A stretch of 64,000 bases of DNA from contig NZ_BBUZ01000024.1 of the NCBI RefSeq assembly GCF_001417735.1, forward strand, positions 430,094-494,093, read 5' to 3'. Made by a program: the position numbers and the translations under genes. This DNA is from Streptomyces sp. NBRC 110028. GTDB lineage: Bacteria; Actinomycetota; Actinomycetes; Streptomycetales; Streptomycetaceae. The notes beneath the pieces are model-generated. The model did not search any database, was not told the DNA's origin, and worked only from the letters and a program-made list of their open reading frames with translations. Shown piece after piece: positions 58,264 to 64,000 of this stretch; position 1 is the stretch's first letter, and the number at the start of each line of letters is the position of its first letter.

Positions 58264-58964
58264 GCACGGCGATACGCGAGGACGCGGGCGGCGCCACGTC
58301 CGGATCGTGGCGCGCCGACCCGTATACGCGGGCGCTGACCACAGGCCGGGGCCCGCTGTTCCTGCGCCGCGCGGACGGCTGGCTGCTCCCCCTGGAGGTC
58401 GAGCGCTGGTGCGCGGACGCCGACGCGGCGGACCGCACCGTGCTGCGCCGGTGCCGGGGGCCCGTCCTCGACATCGGCTGCGGCCCCGGGCGGCTGGTGG
58501 CCGCGCTCGCCCCGTACGGCCACCCCCGCCTGGGCATCGACGTGAGCCGGGCGGCGGTCGCCCGTACCGTCCGCACCGGCGGCCCGGCCCTGTGCCGCTC
58601 GGTGTTCGAACCGCTGCCGGACGAGGGGCGCTGGGGCACGGCGCTGCTGCTCGACGGCAACATCGGCATCGGCGGCGATCCCCCGGCCCTGCTGGCGCGC
58701 GTGGCGCAACTCCTCGCCCCCGAGGGGCTGCTCATCGCCGAGGCGGCCGCGGCCGACGTCGACGAACGGGTCCGGGTGCGGGTGGACGACGGACGCGGCC
58801 GGGCCGGTACGGCGTTCCCCTGGGCCCGGGTGGGCGCCCCCGCGCTGCTGCGCCACGCCCGGGCGGCGGGCTGGACCGCCACGGAGCGCTGGACGGCCCG
58901 GGGCCGCGACTTCATGACCCTGCGTCGCGCCGCCGTGCCCGGGCTCGCGACACCGCCGCCCTGA
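58260..58964 (+). CDS. Class I SAM-dependent methyltransferase
   Basis: This 234-residue protein has the SAM motif VLDIGCGPGRLVAALA, acidic LGIDVSRAAV and LLLDGNIGIGGDPPALLARVAQLLAPEGLL. It is the third gene of the glycosyltransferase operon and starts in an ATGA overlap. It may methylate the operon product. Its 3' end overlaps the convergent membrane gene by 53 bases. Confidence 0.85.
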   Translation: MSTAIREDAGGATSGSWRADPYTRALTTGRGPLFLRRADGWLLPLEVERWCADADAADRTVLRRCRGPVLDIGCGPGRLVAALAPYGHPRLGIDVSRAAVARTVRTGGPALCRSVFEPLPDEGRWGTALLLDGNIGIGGDPPALLARVAQLLAPEGLLIAEAAAADVDERVRVRVDDGRGRAGTAFPWARVGAPALLRHARAAGWTATERWTARGRDFMTLRRAAVPGLATPPP

Positions 58965-59382
58965 CGCCCAGCCACAGCGCGGAGGCGGCGAACAGCCCGG
59001 CCGTGATCAGCAGCCAGCGCAGCCGGAAGCCATCGGCGGAAAGCCCGGTGGCACGCTCGTAGCGGCTCACTTGCGTCCCCGCGATCAGCGGGAACCACAC
59101 CAGCAGCAACAGCGCCGAGACGAAGGCGGGCACCCGCACGTGGTTCCGGGAGACGGGCGTGGGAAGGGCCGCCCGCAGCGTCCGGTCGGCTAGCCCGTAC
59201 AGCGGCAGCAGCACCAGGTCGTGCAGGACGGCCGCGCCGACGAACCAGAGCACGATCCCGAACCAGTCGCCGCGCAGCAGCCGTACCCCCGCGTAGCCGG
59301 TCAGCGCGAACGAGCACAGCAGCAGGAGCAGATGCGACGGCGAGTCGCCGTACCGCCGCCGGAATCCGGAGCGGGCCTTCAC
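58912..59382 (-). CDS. Small membrane protein (4 helices)
   Basis: This 156-residue protein starts at GTG 59382 in a GTGA overlap with the molybdopterin oxidoreductase gene. Four hydrophobic segments (LLLLLCSFALTGYAGVRLL, GIVLWFVGAAVLHDLVLLPLY, VPAFVSALLLLVWFPLI, WLLITAGLFAASALWLGV) suggest an integral membrane protein. The family is not recognised. It may be a subunit for the membrane oxidoreductase just upstream. Confidence 0.65.
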   Translation of the reverse strand: MKARSGFRRRYGDSPSHLLLLLCSFALTGYAGVRLLRGDWFGIVLWFVGAAVLHDLVLLPLYGLADRTLRAALPTPVSRNHVRVPAFVSALLLLVWFPLIAGTQVSRYERATGLSADGFRLRWLLITAGLFAASALWLGVRAAVSRARARRRDAGS

Positions 59383-60638
59383 ATCGTCTCCCCGAAGCTC
59401 AGCCGGGCGACCCACTTGGTGTTGTGCACGCCAGGGGCGCCCGGGACGATGACGCGCGCCGGGTAGCCGTGGTCCGGCGACAGGTCCGCGCCGTTGACCC
59501 GCAGGGCGAGCAGGGAGCGCGGATCGCGGACCTGGTTGTCGCGCAGCACCACCGAGCGGAACGAGCCGTGCCGCTGGAGCGATTCGACGAAGACGGCCGG
59601 CGGCCGGTCGCCCAGGCCGACGAGCCCGGCGAGGTAGGCCAGCCGCACCCCCTCCCACCGCTGGTCGGGGGTGGACCACCCCTCGACGCAGGCGATCGGC
59701 AGCGCCGCCCCGTGCCGCGGCAGCCGCAGCACCTGCTCACGGGTCAGGACGACCTCACGCCCCGGGCCGCGCACCACCAGCCGCCACCCGGGGCCGATGT
59801 CACGGGCGCCGACACCCACGGCCGCGGCGGTCTTGTTGATCTGGAAGCCGTTCGGCCCCCGGCCCGGCTCCCGGCCGTGCGGGGCGAGCAGCGCGGTGTT
59901 CCGCAGCGGCCCGCCGAGGCTCTGCCCGGCCGTCACCGCCAGCAGCGCGGCCGAACCGGTGCCCACCATCGCGAGCGCGCCCCGCCGCGACATGGTGGGC
60001 GGGGCGGGGTCCGGGCTGACCAGACCGGTCTCGTCGGGCGGTTCCGGCCGGGTGCGGGAGACGGGAGTACGCAGCTCCGCCCGCAGATCGCGGCCGCGCA
60101 GCGCGCGCACCATGCGGGGGAGGCGGAGCGCCACATGGACGGCGAACGCGCCCATGAAGATCCACGCCCCGTAGAAGTGCAGCGGGTAGAAGGACCCGGG
60201 GAAGGCGTACTCCAACTGGACGTTGAGCACCCCGGTCACGAACTCGAAGAGCCCGCCGCCGACCAGTGCGAGCAGCGACAGCCGCTCGAGACCGTGCCCG
60301 AGGGAGCGCACCGGCGGCCGCTCGAACAGCTTGGGGGCGACGGACCACAGTTTGGCCAGCAGCACCGGGACCAGCACGATGCCGAGCGTGACATGCACCC
60401 CTTGGGTGACGCGGTACAGCCAGACGGGGTGGGTCGGCCAGGAGAAGAGGTAGAAGCCGAGCAGCCCCTTGTCCGGGGTCTTGTCGTTGACCGGCGACAG
60501 ATCCGGGTTGTACGCGGCGTACGACAGCAGCCCGGTGACGAACAGCAGTGGAATCCCGAACAGCAGGATCAGACCGAAGACGGACGTCAGCCAGGGGCCG
60601 CGCAAGGGGCTTCGCCAAGCGGATGGACGGGGGTTCAT
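59379..60638 (-). CDS. Membrane-anchored sulfite-oxidase-like molybdopterin oxidoreductase
   Basis: This 419-residue protein joins a cytochrome-b561/YedZ-like membrane part (about 15-190, several helices with histidines such as HVTLG and HFYGAW) to a sulfite-oxidase-type molybdopterin domain. LPIACVEGWSTPDQRWEG holds the molybdenum-ligating cysteine, HGYPARVIVPG and GVHNTKWVARL are further family features. A Tat-like MSRRGALAMVG sits between the halves. It would oxidise or reduce a small substrate on the cell surface; substrate unknown. Confidence 0.84.
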   Translation of the reverse strand: MNPRPSAWRSPLRGPWLTSVFGLILLFGIPLLFVTGLLSYAAYNPDLSPVNDKTPDKGLLGFYLFSWPTHPVWLYRVTQGVHVTLGIVLVPVLLAKLWSVAPKLFERPPVRSLGHGLERLSLLALVGGGLFEFVTGVLNVQLEYAFPGSFYPLHFYGAWIFMGAFAVHVALRLPRMVRALRGRDLRAELRTPVSRTRPEPPDETGLVSPDPAPPTMSRRGALAMVGTGSAALLAVTAGQSLGGPLRNTALLAPHGREPGRGPNGFQINKTAAAVGVGARDIGPGWRLVVRGPGREVVLTREQVLRLPRHGAALPIACVEGWSTPDQRWEGVRLAYLAGLVGLGDRPPAVFVESLQRHGSFRSVVLRDNQVRDPRSLLALRVNGADLSPDHGYPARVIVPGAPGVHNTKWVARLSFGETM

Positions 60639-60798
60639 GGCACGACGGTAGGGCCGCCGGAGGGGTCATCAGGGGCTGTGGCGCATGACGAAACGCTGAC
60701 ATCGGTCGGCCGGCCGCACCCGCGGCCCGGATCTGACGGTTCGGTGACGTGAGCCGCAACAGCGCCGATCCGGCAGTTCACCGGCTTAGCGTGAGGCC

Positions 60799-62226
60799 GT
60801 GAAGCTCCCCTTGCGCACCGATGACCAGACCCTTCGTACGCCGGACGGCGACGAGCGGACCGGCCGCCGCCGGGATGTGCTCGCCGCCGCTGCCGCCGCG
60901 CTCCTGTTCGCCGTCGCGGCCGCCGTCGGCACGGTGATCCAGCGGACCGACCACACCCTGTACGTCGACTGGGCGCCGCTGTACGCCGACTGGCTGCCCC
61001 ACGCGGGCCCCGGCACGCCCGCCGCCGTCGCCCTCGCCGTGGCCGTCGTCGCCTACGGCCCGCGGGTCGCGGCGGCGCTGCCGTGGCGCCGGCTGCTGTG
61101 GGCGGGCTGGGCGGCGGCGATGGCCTGGACCTGGGCGCTGGCGCTCGTCGACGGCTGGGGGCGGGGCGTGGCCGGGCGGCTGACGCAGCGGCACGAGTAT
61201 CTGCGCGGCGTCGATCGCTTCCAGGACATCGGCGCCGCGCTGCGCGGCTTCACCGGTCACATCCTGCTCACCCAGCCCGACCACTGGCCCGCGCACATCG
61301 CCGGGCATCCGCCGGGCGCCGTGCTCACCTTCGTCGGGCTCGACCGCCTGGGGCTCGGCGGCGGCGGATGGGCGGGGGCGTTCTGCGTCACCGTGGGCAG
61401 CTCGGCGGTGGCCGCCGTCCTGGTCACACTGCGCGCGCTGGGCCAGGAGCAGGCGGCGCGCACGGCCGCGCCCTTCCTCGTCCTGGCCCCGGCGGCGGTG
61501 TGGGTGGGGGCGTCGGCGGACGGCTACTTCACGGCGGTCGCGGCCTGGGGGATCGCGCTGCTCGCGCTGGCGGCGAGCCGTACGGCCCGGGCGCCGGGCG
61601 CGGTCGCGCTGGCCGCCGGGCTGCTGCTCGGCCTCACCGGGTACGTCTCGTACGGGCTCACGCTCATGGCGCTGCCCGCCGCGGCCGTGCTCCTCCTCGC
61701 CCGCACGGTGCGGCCGCTGCCGTACGCCCTGGCCGGCGCGGCGGTGGTGGCGGGCGGCTTCACGCTGGCCGGTTTCGCCTGGTGGGAGGGGTACGAACTG
61801 CTGGTCGAGCGCTACTACCAAGGGGTCGCGGCGGACCGCCCGTACGGCTACTGGGTGTGGGCCAACCTCGCCGTCACCTCGGTCGCGGCCGGTCTCGCGT
61901 CCGTCGCCGGGGCCCGCCGGGCCGTCGGGGCCGCGCCGGGGGTGGTACGGCGGCTGCGCCACGGCGCTCAGGGCGGTCACAGCGGTCACGGCGGTCACAG
62001 CGGCGCGGACGCGCTCGTGGTGCTCGTCCTCGCCGCAACTCTCGCGCTGGCCGTCGCGGATCTGTCCGGGATGAGCAAGGCCGAGACGGAGCGCATCTGG
62101 CTGCCGTTCGTGCTCTGGCTGCTGCCCTCCGCCGCGCTGCTGCCCGCCCGCGACCTGCGCCGTTGGCTGGCGGCGCAGGCGGGACTGGCGCTGCTGGTGA
62201 ACCATCTGCTGCTGACCGGCTGGTGA
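60799..62226 (+). CDS. Polytopic membrane protein, glycosyltransferase-like
   Basis: This 475-residue protein starts at GTG and has about ten hydrophobic helices, a periplasmic-type early loop with a DW motif (YVDWAPLYADWLP) and HIAGHPPGAVLTFVGLDRLG, similar to mannosyl/arabinosyl-transferase-type (GT-C) proteins. A histidine/glycine loop (GHSGHGGHSG) comes from small repeats. Substrate unknown. It is divergent from the molybdopterin enzyme. Confidence 0.7.
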   Translation: MKLPLRTDDQTLRTPDGDERTGRRRDVLAAAAAALLFAVAAAVGTVIQRTDHTLYVDWAPLYADWLPHAGPGTPAAVALAVAVVAYGPRVAAALPWRRLLWAGWAAAMAWTWALALVDGWGRGVAGRLTQRHEYLRGVDRFQDIGAALRGFTGHILLTQPDHWPAHIAGHPPGAVLTFVGLDRLGLGGGGWAGAFCVTVGSSAVAAVLVTLRALGQEQAARTAAPFLVLAPAAVWVGASADGYFTAVAAWGIALLALAASRTARAPGAVALAAGLLLGLTGYVSYGLTLMALPAAAVLLLARTVRPLPYALAGAAVVAGGFTLAGFAWWEGYELLVERYYQGVAADRPYGYWVWANLAVTSVAAGLASVAGARRAVGAAPGVVRRLRHGAQGGHSGHGGHSGADALVVLVLAATLALAVADLSGMSKAETERIWLPFVLWLLPSAALLPARDLRRWLAAQAGLALLVNHLLLTGW

Positions 62227-62322
62227 CTGTCGGTCGATGAGTGGCCGATGTGAAGAGCAGGTGATACTTCTGTGATACTGAGCGGGGCACACCACTGAAC
62301 CGTTGCCAGGGGGCGGGACCCG

Positions 62323-63651
62323 TTGAAGGCGTTGAAGACCTTGAAGGCATCGCAGTCCTTGAAGGCGTTGAAAGCATTATCGGCGCGGAACGCCTATGGC
62401 GTGGCCGCGCCCCTGGGAGCGCTCGCGGCCGTGGCCGTGGTGGTGGCGCTGCTCATCGCCCTGACCTCGCCGGGCGATACGAGCGGCGCGGTGGACGGCA
62501 GCGTCCAGGCCGCCGCGCCCGTACCGCGAGCCGACAAGATCCCCAAGGGCGCCAAGAAGAAGAACAAGTACGCCGACTGGGACGGCGTGGTGAAGGTGAT
62601 CGGGGACGGCTCCACGGCCTACACCGGCCCCCAGCCCCACCAGCCGAAGATCAAGAAACTGAAGCCCGGGGAGAAGCCCCCGCAGTTCGTGGTCTTCTCC
62701 TGGGACGGCGCGCTGGAGAACAACGACCACCTGTTCTCCCGCTTCCGCAAGGTCGCCGAGGAAACCGACGCCAATATGACGTTCTTCCTCAGCGGCATGT
62801 ATCTGCTGCCCAAGTACAAGAGCGACCTCTATCGGCCGCCGATGCACAAGCCGGGCTCGGCCGCCATATCCTTCCCCACCGACGAGCACATTCGCGAGAC
62901 GCTGGAGCAGCTGCGCGAGGCGTGGCGGGAGGGCAATGAGATCGGCTCGCACTTCAACGGGCACTTCTGCGGGCCCAAGGGCGGCGGCGAGTGGAGCACC
63001 GAGCAGTGGAAGAGCGAGGCCGAGCAGGCGTACTCGTTCGTGGAGCACTGGAAGACCAATACGGGTTTCACCGAGATCGAGCCGCTGCCCTTCGACTACG
63101 ACGAGGAACTGGTCGGCGGCCGCGCCCCCTGTCTCGAAGGGCAGAAGAATCTGATCCCGGCCATCAAGGCGCTGGGCTGGCGCTACGACGCGAGTTCTCC
63201 GGGCGACTTCCAGATCTGGCCGTCCAAAATCGACGGAATCTGGAACTTCCCGCTGCAGCTGGTGCCGTATCCGGAGAGCGAGAAGCAGGTCCTCTCCATG
63301 GACTTCAACTTCCTCTACAACCAGTCCGGCGACAGCACCGAGGGCGATCCGGCGAAGTACGCCGAATGGGAGCGGCTGACCCGCGAGGGCTATCTGAACG
63401 GTTTCGAGCGCGTCTACAACGGCAGCCGGGCACCGCTGTTCATCGGCAACCACTTCGAGACCTGGAACGGCGGCATCTATATGCAGGCCGTCGAAGACGT
63501 GATGCGCAGCGTGTGCACGCGCCAGGGTGTGCGGTGCGTATCGTTCAAGCAGCTCGCCGACTGGCTGGACGCGCAGGACCCGAAGGTCCTGGAGAAGCTG
63601 CGGATGCTCGACCCGGCGGAATCGCCGGACTGGTCGACGTACACGAAGTAA
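62323..63651 (+). CDS. Membrane-anchored polysaccharide deacetylase-like protein
   Basis: This 442-residue protein apparently starts at TTG 62323, with cagggggcggga ahead. The first 22 residues contain a repeated LK(A/T) pattern, followed by one membrane helix (about 25-47) that would anchor it outside the cell. The rest fits the NodB-like polysaccharide deacetylase fold: VVFSWDGALENND, MTFFLSG and GNEIGSHFNGHFCG (metal D and H-x-H region), and later FIGNHFETWNGG. It may deacetylate a cell-wall or surface polysaccharide. The TTG start is unusual and not certain. Confidence 0.76.
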   Translation: MKALKTLKASQSLKALKALSARNAYGVAAPLGALAAVAVVVALLIALTSPGDTSGAVDGSVQAAAPVPRADKIPKGAKKKNKYADWDGVVKVIGDGSTAYTGPQPHQPKIKKLKPGEKPPQFVVFSWDGALENNDHLFSRFRKVAEETDANMTFFLSGMYLLPKYKSDLYRPPMHKPGSAAISFPTDEHIRETLEQLREAWREGNEIGSHFNGHFCGPKGGGEWSTEQWKSEAEQAYSFVEHWKTNTGFTEIEPLPFDYDEELVGGRAPCLEGQKNLIPAIKALGWRYDASSPGDFQIWPSKIDGIWNFPLQLVPYPESEKQVLSMDFNFLYNQSGDSTEGDPAKYAEWERLTREGYLNGFERVYNGSRAPLFIGNHFETWNGGIYMQAVEDVMRSVCTRQGVRCVSFKQLADWLDAQDPKVLEKLRMLDPAESPDWSTYTK

Positions 63652-63670
63652 GTATTCGCAGATAACAGCG

Positions 63671-63713
63671 GGCCCGGCCCGGTCGCGTTCCGTCGACGCG
63701 ACCGGGCCGGGCC
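63671..63713. terminator. Strong bidirectional terminator
   Basis: Arms ggcccggcccggtcgcg (63671-63687) and cgcgaccgggccgggcc (63697-63713) form a perfect 17-bp stem with a 9-base loop, followed by ttt. It separates the convergent deacetylase and penicillin-binding protein genes. Confidence 0.93.
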
Positions 63714-63727
63714 TTTACATATCCCGG

Positions 63728-64000
63728 CTACTTCTTCCCGGCGCCCGCCATGTAGCGCGTCCAGATGTCCAGGGGGTAGGTGTCGCTCGCCTTTCCGGTG
63801 GCGTCTCCGCCCATTCCCTTGAGCGGCAGCAATTCCTGGGTCTTGGGGTCCACCCGCGCCAGGGACACGGCCGTGGACACCTCGTCGGTGTAGCCCACGA
63901 ACCAGGACGAGGTGCCGTCCTGCGCCGTGCCCGTCTTACCGGCCGTATCGGTCCCGACCGCGGCCGCTTCCTGCCCGGTGCCGCTCTGGACCGCGCCGTG
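63728..64000 (-). CDS. Penicillin-binding protein, C-terminal end (partial)
   Basis: The visible 90 residues end at TAG 63728-63730 and include GKTGTAQDGTSSWFVGYT (KTGT, the transpeptidase third motif) and SDTYPLDIWTRYMAG. They match the end of class A bifunctional PBPs (glycosyltransferase/transpeptidase). The start lies beyond the window, so the SxxK and SxN motifs are not seen. Confidence 0.85.
   Translation of the reverse strand, partial: HGAVQSGTGQEAAAVGTDTAGKTGTAQDGTSSWFVGYTDEVSTAVSLARVDPKTQELLPLKGMGGDATGKASDTYPLDIWTRYMAGAGKK

Overview
The window is very GC-rich, and its genes use GTG starts, four-base stop/start overlaps, Tat and Sec leaders, SARP regulators and a perfect CebR box. 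All of this points to a Streptomyces chromosome (or a close relative), and the gene content mixes core and accessory functions. No rRNA, tRNA, CRISPR array or intact transposase was seen.

Layout. 1-4.4 kb: 3' end of an assimilatory nitrate reductase operon (catalytic subunit, two FAD/NAD(P) electron-transfer flavoproteins, a nitroreductase). 4.5-7.1 kb: a phosphotransferase, a DinB-like protein and a DEDDh exonuclease. 7.2-16.7 kb: a giant SARP regulator facing an ABC exporter operon (permease, ATPase, permease); the shared promoter region carries three 11-bp-spaced heptamers and a palindromic repeat element. 16.8-22 kb: RiPP-like cluster 1 on the + strand (two radical SAM enzymes, a haem-oxygenase-like diiron enzyme, a 66-aa precursor, a terminator, a SARP). 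22-30 kb: RiPP-like cluster 2 on the - strand (radical SAM, diiron enzyme, MFS exporter whose reading frame runs straight into a second paralogous precursor, then a cyclase/AAA regulator, a subtilisin-like protease and a GAF protein). 30.2-32.1 kb: GntR regulator, ABC ATPase, YCII protein. 32.3-44.3 kb: a cellulose-type LPMO under a CebR box, the treY-glgX and treZ trehalose/glycogen genes, a copper-amine-oxidase-like pair and a HEPN protein. 44.3-50.4 kb: housekeeping genes (msrB, murC, RibD-like reductase, zapE, PhoX-like). 50.4-54.8 kb: a degenerate ABC locus, a Pth2-like hydrolase, a methyltransferase with a decayed partial copy beside it, and an epimerase. 54.9-62.2 kb: two-component system, glycosyltransferase/methyltransferase operon, sulfite-oxidase-like membrane enzyme, membrane protein. 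62.3-64 kb: polysaccharide-deacetylase-like protein and the end of a penicillin-binding protein.

The most unusual part is 16.8-30 kb. Two divergent copies of the same core (radical SAM maturase + diiron oxygenase + precursor with a glycine-rich, aromatic-ending C-terminus) lie tail to tail. Cluster 1 has an extra radical SAM enzyme and may use the adjacent ABC exporter. Cluster 2 has its own MFS exporter and a candidate leader protease. In cluster 2 the precursor is an in-frame C-terminal extension of the exporter, with a strong internal ribosome binding site. A family of about 165-bp palindromic elements (5.4, 10.5 and 33.5 kb) sits at gene ends, and in two of three copies supplies the stop codons of neighbouring genes.
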